From: Crotalaria pallida
Taxonomy: Eukaryota; Streptophyta; Magnoliopsida; Fabales; Fabaceae
DNA length: 64,000 nucleotides
Direction: 5' to 3'
Assembly (NCBI GenBank): GCA_037953625.1
Contig: CM075655.1
Coordinates: 83,851,501 to 83,915,500 of the forward strand
In this document: positions 54,361 through 64,000 of the stretch, in pieces
How positions within the stretch are numbered: the first letter of the stretch is position 1
Layout of the letters: every line of letters begins with the position of its first letter
The notes under the pieces: generated by a model
The model's database searches: none
What the model was told of the DNA's origin: nothing
What the model saw: only the letters and a program-made list of their open reading frames with translations
Translations under genes and position numbers: made by a program

Positions 54361-55725
54361 GGGAACATGAGCGTCGGTGAATATGCTGCTAGGTTTGAGG
54401 ACTTGATCCGATATGCAGGGAGTTACAGGGATGCAGATGAACGGACCAAGTGCATCAAGTTCGAGACCGGACTTCGTTCTGAGATCAAGATGGCCTTTGA
54501 ATATCAGAACATCAGCAACTTGTCTCAACTGATCAACATGACTAGCACGTATGAAAAGAGTCGCAAGCAATGTGCAGCTGAGAAACGCAGCAAGAATGTG
54601 CAGAAGTCTGGAGGTCCTGTCAGGGGCAAGAGTTCGGTGCAGCGACCAGGTCCTTACTCCCAGCCTAGATCAGGCCCAGTAGTGAGTACCTATGGTTCTA
54701 TTCCGACTTGTCCACACTGTGGAAAGCAGCACAGGGGAGATTGCTGGAGACTGGATCCGAGCAAGAGGATAATGACGTGTTACAAATGCGGTCAGCCGGG
54801 TCACATGATGACAAATTGTCCTAGAAACGCAGTTAAGAAGGAGGTGAATATGGCTAAGGTTCAGAAAGCTGGTGACAACAGGGTGACTCAAAATGGCAAG
54901 GTGTACACTCTGGATGGCGAGGAAGTTACGGATGCTGATGAACTGATTAGAGGTACCGGTTATGTTAATAATGTTCCTTGTGGTATTCTCTTTGATTGCG
55001 GAGCTACTCATTCATTTATTTCTGCCGATTGCATGAAGAAGTTAGGGTTGTCTGCAATAGAAATGCCTTATAAATTATCTGTCTCTACACCCACAAATTC
55101 TTCTGTAGTCACATCAACTATGTGTTTGGATTGCCCACTTCGAGTATTGGAGCGGGAATACAAAGTAGATCTAATCTGTTTGCCTCTAACTAAACTTGAC
55201 ATCATTCTGGGCATGGACTGGATGTCTCGGCACCATGTTCTGATTGACTGTCATCAGAAATCAATTACTATCAGTGATCTTTCTTTATCTGCCCTAGAGA
55301 TGAATGAGGAGGCAGAGATCAGTCAGATTCCGATAGTCTGCGAATTTCCAGAAGTCTTTCCTGCAGAGATTCCTGGATTACCGCCAAATAGAGAAGTGGA
55401 GTTTAGTATTGATCTGATGCCTGGTGCAGGTCCTATTTCAATAGCCCCGTACCGGATGGCACCTCCGGAGTTAGAAGAGTTGAAAAAGCAGATAGAGGAG
55501 CTTTTGGCCAAGGGTTTGATTAGACCGAGTGTGTCACCTTGGGGAGCTCCGATTCTTTTTGTTAAAAATAAGGACGGAAGTCTCCGAATGTGCATCGACT
55601 ACAGGAAGTTGAATGCGGTGACTGTGAAAAACAAATATCCTCTCCCTCGCATTGACGATTTGTTGGACCAATTGCGAGGAGCAGCTGTATTTTCTAAGAT
55701 TGACCTTCGATCGGGATACCATTAG
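54361..55725 (+). pseudogene. Element E gag C-terminus, protease and RT N-terminus
   Basis: Same frame as the preceding part. Gag core continues (SVGEYAARFEDLIRY, KCIKFETGL). CPHCGKQHRGDC and the zinc knuckle CYKCGQPGHMMTNC follow. Protease has LFDCGATHSFIS, with Cys where the catalytic triad usually has Ser or Thr, and then LGMDWMS. RT starts LEELKKQIEELL and reaches DLRSGYH, where TAG (55723-55725) replaces the Gln codon found in C. Confidence 0.9.
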
Positions 55726-56160
55726 ATCCGTATCCGAGAGGAGGACATTCCTAAAACGGCATTCAGGTCGAGATATGGACATTTTGAGTATGTGGTTATG
55801 TCCTTTGGTCTCACTAATGCTCCGGCCATCTTCATGGACTATATGAACAGGATTTTCAGGCCGTACTTGGATTCTTTTGTCATAGTCTTTATTGACGACA
55901 TTCTCATCTATTCTAAGAGTCCAAATGAGCACGCCGAACATCTGAGAATAGTGTTGCAAATTCTCAAATCCAAACAGCTTTATGCAAAGCTTTCTAAATG
56001 TAGTTTCTGGTTGAATGAAGTGCAGTTTCTGGGGTATGTCATTTCTGAGAAGGGTGTTGCTGTCGATCCTTCTAAGGTGGAAGCGGTACTTAAGTGGGAG
56101 AGACCTAAGTCCATTACTGAGATCAGAAGCTTTCTTGGTATGGCTGGGTATTTGGAGGTT
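55726..56160 (+). pseudogene. Element E RT middle segment
   Basis: Continues in frame from the TAG: TAFRSRYGHFEYVVM, SFGLTNAPAIFMDYMNRIF, FIDDILIYSK (catalytic Asp pair), ITEIRSFLGMAGY. C has MPFGL where E has MSFGL. About two bases are missing after MAGY near 56150, so the frame moves. Confidence 0.9.
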
Positions 56161-58141
56161 TATTGAGGGGTTTTCTAAATTGGCCCTTCCTTTGACAACT
56201 CTTACACGGAAAGGTGTTCCGTTTGAGTGGTCCCCGGAATGTGAAAGTAGTTTCCAAGAATTGAAGAGGCGGTTGACTAGTTCCCCAGTGTTGATTTTGC
56301 CGGACCCGACTCAATCCTTTGTGGTGTATTGTGATGCTTCAAAGCAAGGGTTGGGTTGTGTGTTGATGCAGCAAGGACAAGTCATAGCTTATGCATCCAG
56401 ACAATTGAGGCAGCATGAACAGAACTATCCCACTCATGATCTTGAGTTGGCGGCAGTGGTTTTCGCTTTGAAAATCTGGAGGCATTATCTATATGGTTCA
56501 AAGTTCGAAGTCTTCAGTGATCATAAAAGTCTTCGCTATCTCTTCGATCAAAAAGAGTTGAATATGAGACAGAGGAGATGGATGGAGTTTCTGAAAGACT
56601 ACGACTTCGATCTTCAGTATCATCCGGGCAAAGCCAATGTAGTGGCTGATGCACTAAGTCATAAGACTTTGCATGTCAGCAATCTGATGGTGAAAGAGAT
56701 GCAATTAATTCAAGAGTTTAGTGACCTCAACTTGAACATGCAAGTGAAAGAGAAGAGCATCGTTCTTGAAATGTTGCGGGTTACTAATGACTTGATTGGT
56801 CTTATTAAAGAAAGACAAGCCGATGATGTAGAGCTGCAAAAGTTGTTAGAAGGGGCATCGGGCAATGAAGAGCCCGACTTTGTGAAAGGTTCTGATGGCA
56901 TTATCCGATTTAGGGGTCGGATATGTGTTCCTATGGATTTTGAAGTTAGAAGAGATATCCTATGGGAAGCGCATCGAACCAAGATGAATTTCCATCCTGG
57001 TGCAACAAAGATGTACCAAGATTTGAAAAGGATTTATTGGTGGCCGAAGTTGAAAACCGATGTGGTCGATCACGTGTCTCATTGCCTAACTTGTCAGAAA
57101 GTTAAAATTGAGCATCAAAAGCCTGGTGGTCCTTTGCGATCACTTGATATCCCGGAGTGGAAATGGGATAGTATAGCTATGGACTTTGTGACGGGTTTAC
57201 CAAGGACTGCTGGAGGAGGTGATGCAGTTTGGGTGGTGGTGGACCGTCTTACAAAGTGTGCCCATTTAATTCATATCCACAAGAAATATACTCTGGAGAA
57301 GTTGACTCAGTTGTATATCAGGGACATAGTCAAGTTGCATGGTGTTCCTACCAGTATTGTATCCGATCGTGATCTGAGATTTCTGTCTAGATTTTGGCAG
57401 AGTCTTCAGGAGGCATTGGGTACTAAGCTGAAATTTAGTACGGCTTACCATCCGCAGACAGACGGACAATCTGAGCGTACTATCCAGACACTTGAGGATT
57501 TGCTGAGAGCATGTGTTCTGGAGCAAGCTGGTAGTTGGGAGCAGTTACTGCCGTTGATGGAGTTCACTTACAACAACAGCTTTCACTCCAGTATCGGTAT
57601 GGAACCATTTGAGGCTCTCTACGGGAGGAAATGTAGGACGCCTCTGTGTTGGTTCCAGATAGGTGAGAATCTATTGACAGGTCCTGATATTGTGAAAGAA
57701 ACAACTGAGAAGATCACAATGATCAAGAATAAGATGAAAACTTCACAGGATCGCCAGAAGAGTTATGCTGATAGGCGAAGGAGACCCTTGGAGTTTGATG
57801 ATGGGGAGCATGTATTCCTAAGAGTGTCTCCGGTTACAGGAATCGGTAGGGCAATTAAGTCCAGGAAACTAACTCCTCGGTTTGTTAGGCCTTATGAGAT
57901 TCTGAAGAAGGTTGGCCCGGTGGCTTACAAGATTGCCTTACCCCCTCACTTGGCAAGGCTTCATGACGTGTTTCATGTTTCACAATTAAGGAAATACGTC
58001 CATGATCCTTCGCATGTGGTTACCTTGGATGATTTGCCTTTGAAGGAGAATTTAACTTTTGAAGTTCTGCCAGTTAGAATTGGGGACAGGCAGGTGAAGC
58101 AGCTCCGAGGCAAGGAAATATCTTTGGTAAAAGTTATCTAG
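56150..58141 (+). CDS. pol: Element E RT end, RNase H, integrase, part of chromodomain
   Basis: The open frame starts at 56015, but pol sequence begins near 56150 (RFIEGFSKLALPLT). RNase H: YCDASKQGLGCVLMQ, YPTHDLELAAVVFALK, FSDHKSL, NVVADALS. Integrase: HHCC with HRTKMNFHPG and CLTCQKVK; DDE residues at D390, D451 and E487, counted from 56015, with 35 residues between the last two. The chromodomain starts LPVRIGDRQVKQLRGKEISLVKVI and is cut by TAG at 58139, where the minus-strand relative C has Trp. Without the last 40 residues the chromodomain would lack its final helix. Confidence 0.92.
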   Translation: MWRFIEGFSKLALPLTTLTRKGVPFEWSPECESSFQELKRRLTSSPVLILPDPTQSFVVYCDASKQGLGCVLMQQGQVIAYASRQLRQHEQNYPTHDLELAAVVFALKIWRHYLYGSKFEVFSDHKSLRYLFDQKELNMRQRRWMEFLKDYDFDLQYHPGKANVVADALSHKTLHVSNLMVKEMQLIQEFSDLNLNMQVKEKSIVLEMLRVTNDLIGLIKERQADDVELQKLLEGASGNEEPDFVKGSDGIIRFRGRICVPMDFEVRRDILWEAHRTKMNFHPGATKMYQDLKRIYWWPKLKTDVVDHVSHCLTCQKVKIEHQKPGGPLRSLDIPEWKWDSIAMDFVTGLPRTAGGGDAVWVVVDRLTKCAHLIHIHKKYTLEKLTQLYIRDIVKLHGVPTSIVSDRDLRFLSRFWQSLQEALGTKLKFSTAYHPQTDGQSERTIQTLEDLLRACVLEQAGSWEQLLPLMEFTYNNSFHSSIGMEPFEALYGRKCRTPLCWFQIGENLLTGPDIVKETTEKITMIKNKMKTSQDRQKSYADRRRRPLEFDDGEHVFLRVSPVTGIGRAIKSRKLTPRFVRPYEILKKVGPVAYKIALPPHLARLHDVFHVSQLRKYVHDPSHVVTLDDLPLKENLTFEVLPVRIGDRQVKQLRGKEISLVKVI

Positions 58142-58267
58142 ATCAGGAACAATGTGGAAGAGGCTACATGGGAACTGGAGGACAAGATCAGGCAGTCTCA
58201 TCCACAATTGTTCGACGAATTTCGAGGACGAAATTCAGGTAAGTGGGAGAGAATTGTAACATCCTAA
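58142..58267 (+). pseudogene. Element E chromodomain end
   Basis: In frame after the TAG: NNVEEATWELEDKIRQSHPQL, then DEFRGRNS, the usual chromovirus pol end. The frame closes at a TAA at 58265-58267, 13 bases inside the 3' LTR. The PPT (AAGTGGGAGAGAAT, 58241-58254) overlaps the coding end. Confidence 0.88.
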
Positions 58268-60923
58268 ACTTTATTTTAAATGAAATTATTAAATAAAAAC
58301 CTAAGAAAAATTGGAATAATGACTTAATGAATTTTGGTAGATAGGTGAGTGGTGATTATAAGTCCTAGGGGTTGTATAGAAGGCAGTTGTGGCTTCGGGC
58401 AAAGTCATATAAGCGAAATCGGGAGTTAAATCGGCGTTTTAGATGTTAGAAATCGACCGAAAAGAGAAAATTAGAAATTTATTATAGGATGCTAAGAAAA
58501 TAAATTCCACCGTTGGATATGAAGTTTATGGGGTGAAGAAGCTTATCTAAAAATTTGGACCCGATCCGACGGTTAACGAAAACGTTACGACGAATCGAAG
58601 GTTGAAGACCCTGTTTCTCGCCCAGGCGCACCAGCCATGCGCCCAGGCGGGTACACTGTTCATACGTGCACCAGACAGTGAAAAACCCGCCCAGGAGAGC
58701 CCCCTATTGTCCAGGCGCGTCCAAGACGCACCAGCCAAGCTCAGTCAGATGCCTGACCCGTGCTCGAGTGCGAGCGCGCAGACCAGAATAAATCTGGTGC
58801 GTCGATTCTGGCTTGGTGGCTAAGTTTTCAATTTAAGCCACACGATTTTTGGTGGCTTCAAAGTTGATTATAAGGCAACAAAATCACCTCATTCTTTCAT
58901 ACAACATCTCCAACACAAAGCCATCACCTTCATCAACTTTCCCTCAACTCCAAGACCATTTTCATCATCATTCCATCATAAACACTTGATTCTTGGGCAC
59001 CTCAACCCAAAATCAAACACACCCATCAAACCTTGCACCATGGATTTTGATTGAAAGCTTCATTCCTTCTTCTCCCTTGGCTCACACGACTTGCACCCTC
59101 TCTTCCTTCTTCTTGGTTTTTCAATTTCCACCATTGTTGGGGTAAGAAAGGCTTCATACCATGATATTGATTTCCTTTCCATCCCAACTTTCCTTAGTTC
59201 ATAGAAATTATGTTTAAAACCTTAGAGTTCTTGCACTCATGGTTATGTAGGGATTTTGTTTCATGCCTTCCAACCCAAACCAAGGCAAGGACAAGGATTA
59301 CTCATCTTGTGCTCTCTCAAATAGGATTGTATACCATCATTTCATCATTTCCTTATTGAGGTGGCAAGCTAGGCTTAGGAAATTCAAGTTTCCAAGATTT
59401 TGAGCTAGGGCTCACTAAGGTTCTATTTACTTCTTGCTAATTTAAGGTAAGGAGTGGGTTATAGTGAGTATTACCGTACTCTGGGGTTTAGTTTACAATA
59501 TGCATATAATGGGTAGTAAGAGTTATGTGTTAGTTTAGGTTGATATGATATAGAATAATTGTTAAAAAATAGAATTTATGACTTAGGGAAATTATTTTTG
59601 ATGTTGATATGTCCCATCTTGATATTTGGTAATTGTTGATGATTTGAATGCTTGACTTGTGAAATGACTGAGATATTATGTTGATTAGAATTCAAGGCAA
59701 AGAATGACAATAATGAATAAAGTAAATAATAATGGAAAGTGCAGTGGAATTGAGGATCGGTGCATTGATAGACTAGGTGCCCCTGCCGGGTGTACCAAAG
59801 TCCTAAGGGCCAAGTGCTCAACCAGGCTAAAATCCCATTAGGTACAAATTCCCTGTTAGGCATCAATGCACCAAGACTCAATTCGCTGCCGGACTAAAAG
59901 ATCTAAAATGTGTTGAGAATGTGAAAAGTGAATGAATTCAAATAACTGAATGTAATTGAATTGTGGAAATTATGTGATAGCATAGCCTAACAGGTGAAGC
60001 CTTTTGGGTGAGAAAGTCCTGGTTGAGCGAGAGACCCTTGGGTGTACCAAATGCCTGGCAGGAGCGTTAAAATTCCTAGTGATGCAAACCGGTTGTAACC
60101 GGGAGTGTCGTACAGACGTGGTAAGACGTTATCGCGCTGTGGGTGCGAACGCAGTAAAGACGTGACTGGAACGCACTGAATGAGAAATGTGATTATAAAT
60201 GATGAAAAGAGAATAAAGGGCATTATGAGATTAATGCATGAGTATAAAGAGATAAAATTGACTTGAGAAACTAATGAATACTTGAAAATGAATTATGATA
60301 CATTGACTCTTATTTTGCTGTGATTGAACTGCTATATGTGTGTGGCTTAGTGATACATTATGTCTTAATTGGAAACTACCTCCCCATTTTATGTGTAATA
60401 CTCACTCCTTACTATCTCCACAGGTACTGAGGAAGAGTTTGCACCCGATCAGGCCGAGCAGGAGTACTCTCCCTCACAGGGAGAGTAGGTCACTTTTAGC
60501 TATGTAGGACATGGGAATGTCCTGGGCCCAACAATCTGATGTGAATCATTTTGTTGTATATATAATGTAAATAGCTTTTTGGGGGCCCAGGACGACTCCT
60601 TTTGGGAAGGGGTCTTATTTTGGGGAAAAACTGTTTTCCAAAACTTGTTTATATTCCGCTTAACTCTGATGTTTTAAACTTGCTTTTCTGATGCGTGCAC
60701 GAAGTTGCACAAGCTGTGATATATGTATATAGCCTTGCTGGCTTCTGGAATTTGGAAATGTTATTGTTTATTAGGTTGCAGGAAAACCAGAAATTTTAGG
60801 AAAGTCCTAAAAACAAACAAAACTCCGTCCGTTTGACGGGTGATTTTTATAAATTAAAAAGAAAATTTTAAATTCACTATTTTAATTAAGGGTATAATAG
60901 GGTAAATAAACTTAGGTGTTACA
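58255..60923 (+). mobile_element. Element E 3' LTR (2669 bp)
   Basis: About 15 substitutions and one indel against the 5' LTR. Donor at 59447, acceptor AG at 60422-60423. TSD ATGGA follows. Confidence 0.95.
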
Positions 60924-60928
60924 ATGGA

Positions 60929-61734
60929 CATGCTCCTAGTCATAGAAGACGCACGTTGGACGTGCGCATTGATCGCGTAAGTCGCACGAGATGCGCGGCT
61001 GTAAGACGTGCACCACGTACGCGGGGGTGTGCGCAACGATGGACACTCCATAACCGAGAATAAAGAAGGTGTAAGACGTACACTGGGTGTGTGCTGCTGA
61101 GCATAAAAAGTGTATGACATGTAAAAGACGAATAAAAAAGGAAAAGAGGAAGGAAGGCCGAACAAAGAGAACGTGAGACAGGAAAAAGAATAAAAGTGAG
61201 AAGGATCGGAAATAGGTAAATAAAAGTGAAAGGTAAAAGATACAGGAGAGAATAGGTAAAGTGAGAATGATTGTGTATGATGCATGTTTTGGACTGAGTT
61301 TATAAATATGTGTATAACTGCCTAACTGTGTTTGACTTGGTAGGTCGGTATGTCATATTAGAAACTGCATGCTTACTTAAGTTTTATGTAATGCTCACCT
61401 CCTTACCATTTTTTTCAGGTACCGAGTCCGAGCAAGCACAATCCTCGGCCGAGCAGGTTCACTCTCCCTCATAGGGAGAGTAAGTCCATTTAGTCGGACA
61501 CTGGTCCATGTCCTCGGTCCTCTGGACGACGAAAACCGCCGATGTTTTATTTATTTTGGTTATGTAAAAGAATATGTTTCAAATTCTACTGTTGTGCACT
61601 TCGGTGCTTTATGTAAAAATGAATTTTTGGCTGGCACTCTGAAAACTATTAATGAAAATGAAATTATTATGTTATTCAAAGAAAAATTTCCAAGTCTCAA
61701 ATTAAATAGGGTAAAATTTAAATAGGGTGTTACA
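60929..61734 (+). mobile_element. LTR H, right part
   Basis: Resumes LTR H after E. It contains one more GACGCACGTTGG tandem unit, a branch-like GCTCAC and acceptor TTTTTTCAG (AG at 61417-61418), a 65-bp exon like E's, and the end GGGTGTTACA at 61734. No PBS follows, so H is a solo or 3' LTR. Confidence 0.75.
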
Positions 61735-62265
61735 GACCGTCTGGGATATGTTTCGTTTTATTAATTGTCCAAAGGGTCGCACGGACCGCCTGAGCTATGT
61801 TTCGTTTTATTAATTATCCACAGGGTCACACGGACCGCCTAGGTTTTATTTCGTTTTATTAATTGTCCACAGGGTCACATGGACCGCCTGAGTTATGTTT
61901 CGTTTTATTAATTATCCACAGGGTCACACAGACAGCTTGGGTTATGTTTCGTTTAATTAATTATCCACAGGGTCGCTGGACCGCCTGGGTTATGTTTTGT
62001 TTTATTAATTGTCCATAGGGTCGCACGGACCGCCTAGGCTATGTTTCGTTTTATTAATTATACACAAGGTCACACGGACCACTTGGGTTATGTTTCGTTT
62101 TATTAATTGTCCACAGGGTCACAAGGACTGCCTGGGTTATGTTTCATTTTATTAATTATCCACAGGATCAGACGGACCGCCTGGGTCATGTTTCGTTTTT
62201 ATTAATTGCCCACAGGGTCGCAGTGTTTCTTTTTTATTAATTGTCCACAGGGTCGCACGGACCGC
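61735..62265. repeat. Tandem array of about eleven 49-bp units
   Basis: The unit reads GGACCGCCTGGGTTATG, then TTTCGTTTTATTAATT, then RTCCACAGGGTCRCAC. About eleven copies, 80-95% alike by eye; one near 62220 is internally deleted. It lies where D has its GCCTTCCTAGGCTC array. Confidence 0.93.
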
Positions 62266-63300
62266 CTATGATGATTATCCTTCTCTTTCTTTTTATGTCT
62301 TATCTCTATTTCTTTACTTACTTATTCTTTTTCTCAATTTTAAATTCTTAGTTCTCTTCCTTTATTTACTATCCATAGTCCTTTTTCATTTCCACTATTA
62401 ACTATCCACTCGGTTACTCTTATTGTTTCCTAACCTGCTTTCTAATTTATCCATCATACATTTCTTTATTACCGTCCCTAAATTCTCTTACCTCTTCCTA
62501 TTTGTTAGCTAGAATCTGATTCATGCTTAATTCTTTCATCAAATGTCCATCAATCTTAATTCCATCCAATCTACCACAATTAGTTCATTTATGCTTAAGA
62601 CCTTTTTAACGAATCCTCAATTAATTCTCATATCTATTAACTTTCCTTATGCATAAGTCACTCTAACTAGCCTTGACTAATTCCAATAAACTTAAGTCCC
62701 TTATTCTAACCTTAATTGATTTTCATAAGCTTAAATCCCTTTTTCTAACCTCAATTGATTCATCGACCCTAAAAATAAGGCTATCAATTAACTTACTAAT
62801 TCTATACTTATTCATCTAGAGTCCGCTTCCAACTACCCTAAGGTTCTATCCTATTCTAATTTAGTTCAGTCCTTAACTATCCATCTATCCCAGTTGACCC
62901 CTCTACTTTCACTTATTCTTTTGACACATTTCCTAGGTGGTTCTAACTCACTTTTAATTAACTATTCCCTTAGCCCAAACAATCCCAATTTATTCTATTA
63001 TCCTTTTAACAGGATTTCCTCTCAAGCTTTTACTTAGTTTTATAACAAACCTAACATACCTAGTGATTCACTCACCTTTTCATAATACTCATTATTTCAT
63101 ATAAATAAATAAACCTATGAAAACAAAAAATATCATATACATAATCAATCATCAACATAGTGGGTTCTCTCACCCAAATACTAAATAATTAGTTTCTAAT
63201 CAAGTACGATACCCTAAGGTTCATTATTATCCATATTTATCTACACTTAGTTATCCCTATACTCTATTTAGAATCTACTCTCTAAGTAAAGGTAATACCA
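62266..63300. other. AT- and pyrimidine-rich part of LTR J, no gene
   Basis: Short phrases such as CTTAATTGATTTTCATAAGCTTAA recur loosely. No ORF of note; read as the middle of the putative J intron. Confidence 0.6.
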
Positions 63301-63785
63301 CCTCCTTACCTCAAAGAGAGAGAGAGAGGAAGATAGAACCTTAAGCCCTCCCGCTATTTTCCTTTCCTTTGAGTACTTAGATCCTCAACCATTTGATCCT
63401 AGCTTATATCCTGATGAGAGCAACCACCCAACGTGTAGAAACGGTGTCCAATGATGGAGAAGATGGAGGTTATGGGTTCTCGATCTCTTAACTATTAGGA
63501 ACTATGGGGCACATGAGAGAGAAAGCACCTCCATGGAGATGATGAGAATGAAGAAGATGAAGGTGTTAGTGGAGTGGAGAGCCTTTGGGGATGTGAATTC
63601 TTGCAAGATGAAAGCTTGGAAATGGCTATGGAAGTAAGCTTGTGAAGTAAGCCAAGCTTCCATGACTTGGGGAGAAAGAATGGGGCGTTCACGTGCCCTA
63701 ATTCCCTTTATTTTTTTAAGATCTAATGCATGCTAATAGATTAACCAGTGTATTTTGGCTTTTATTTTTACTCACTGATAGGTCT

Positions 63786-63822
63786 TAATCGATTAAGCCT
63801 ATGGTTAATCGATTAAGCAGTT
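63786..63822. repeat. TTAATCGATTAA palindrome pair in LTR J
   Basis: Two copies about 24 bp apart, in the U3 location of the D-like LTR. Confidence 0.9.
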
Positions 63823-64000
63823 CAGTTCTCCATTCCTATGCTCTTCAAAGTATCATATCTCCTTCGTTACCCGTTGGATCTTGCTCAAATTTGAAAGCAG
63901 GTTTCCTTACAGGCTAATCTTCACATCCAACGGTGGAATTTGTTCTTAGAGTTGTAAATCTTTTATTTTTAATTTCCAAATATAGCGTGTTCATAACACC

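Larger units (their letters stand above)
51037..60923 (+). mobile_element. Element E: full-length Tekay/Del-like chromovirus with point lesions
   Basis: 9887 bp; LTRs 51037-53706 (2670 bp) and 58255-60923 (2669 bp) with about 15 differences; TSD ATGGA at 51032-51036 and 60924-60928. PBS, gag, protease, RT, RNase H, integrase, chromodomain and PPT are all present. Nonsense codons at 54358, 55723 and 58139 and a 2-bp deletion near 56150 break one ancestral reading frame. Confidence 0.96.
61735..64000 (-). mobile_element. LTR J, D-like, runs off right edge
   Basis: On the minus strand: start beyond the window, a TCCAACGGTGGA to GATCTTGCTCAAATTTG passage shared with D's LTR, a TTAATCGATTAA pair (63786-63822), donor TTTGAG/GTAAGGAGG (GT at 63309), then AT/pyrimidine-rich intron-like DNA and the 49-bp array. 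The acceptor end is missing at 61735. Confidence 0.7.

Noticed and set aside
54670..55011. Minus-strand frames across the coding region of E (also 55534-55959, 54184-54570)
   Set aside because: Antisense shadows of gag and pol; no motifs.
61735..62265. CRISPR-like regular array (49-bp period)
   Set aside because: The whole unit repeats, with no unique spacers, and the setting is a plant LTR; it is a satellite-like tandem repeat.

Overview
This window is plant nuclear DNA made almost wholly of LTR retrotransposons nested inside one another. I found no host gene, tRNA, rRNA or CRISPR array. The elements fall in two groups: SIRE/Maximus-like Ty1/copia (gag with an N-terminal FGGEG motif, plus an env-position ORF) and Tekay/Del-like Ty3/gypsy chromoviruses (integrase ending in a chromodomain, LTRs opening TGTAACA). 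The short palindromes in the LTRs (TAATCGATTA, TAACCGGTTA, TTACTCGAGTAA, TTCGCTTAAGCGAA) resemble repeats I associate with papilionoid legumes, so a legume is my best but not firm guess.

Layout, with names coined here. K (1-776, -) is a gypsy gag fragment. X (777-1993, -) is a copia-type LTR piece next to it. B (1994-38264, -) is a gypsy element with about 3.4-kb LTRs and decayed coding. A (4296-14918, +) is a complete young SIRE-like element inside B's 3' LTR, with 1544-bp LTRs and TSD AACAT. C (16090-33150, -) is a chromovirus inside B, TSD TTTCC, with one long pol ORF but no gag zinc knuckle or protease active site. F (26959-32795, +) is a gag-only copia element inside C's 5' LTR, with 1596-bp LTRs and TSD ACCAT. 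D (38265-44468, -) is a gag-only gypsy element in B's 5' LTR; its own 5' LTR is cut to 272 bp. G (44469-45485, +) is a broken B/C-type LTR end. L (45486-46204 and 49630 onward) is an unassigned repeat split by B3, a 3420-bp solo LTR of family B (46205-49624, TSD CCCTC). H (about 49860-51036 plus 60929-61734, +) is an LTR split by E (51037-60923, +, TSD ATGGA), a full-length chromovirus with three nonsense codons and a frameshift. J (61735-64000, -) is a D-like LTR carrying an 11-copy 49-bp tandem array.

Insertion order agrees with LTR pair divergence counted by eye: F about 0.25%, C about 0.7%, B about 2%; A about 0.3%, E about 0.6%. No element has a fully intact gag-pol. Defects are complementary: C has RT/RNase H/integrase/chromodomain but no protease; D and F have gag but no pol; A and E are nearly whole with point lesions. 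Mobilisation in trans is therefore likely.

The least expected signals are inside the LTRs. (1) All chromovirus LTR families here carry a strong splice donor (GAG or AAG followed by GTAAGRRG) and, roughly 1 to 2 kb later, a branch-like motif plus acceptor. (2) In the B/C/G group the downstream exon opens a proline-rich ORF of about 157 codons, whose divergence between copies is mostly synonymous. (3) Each LTR family carries its own perfect short palindrome, repeated in matching positions, with the vocabulary shared between copia and gypsy. (4) Element A has a 37-bp copy of its own LTR-end/PBS junction patched into the end of pol, and element F has many PBS-like motifs between gag and its polypurine tract.
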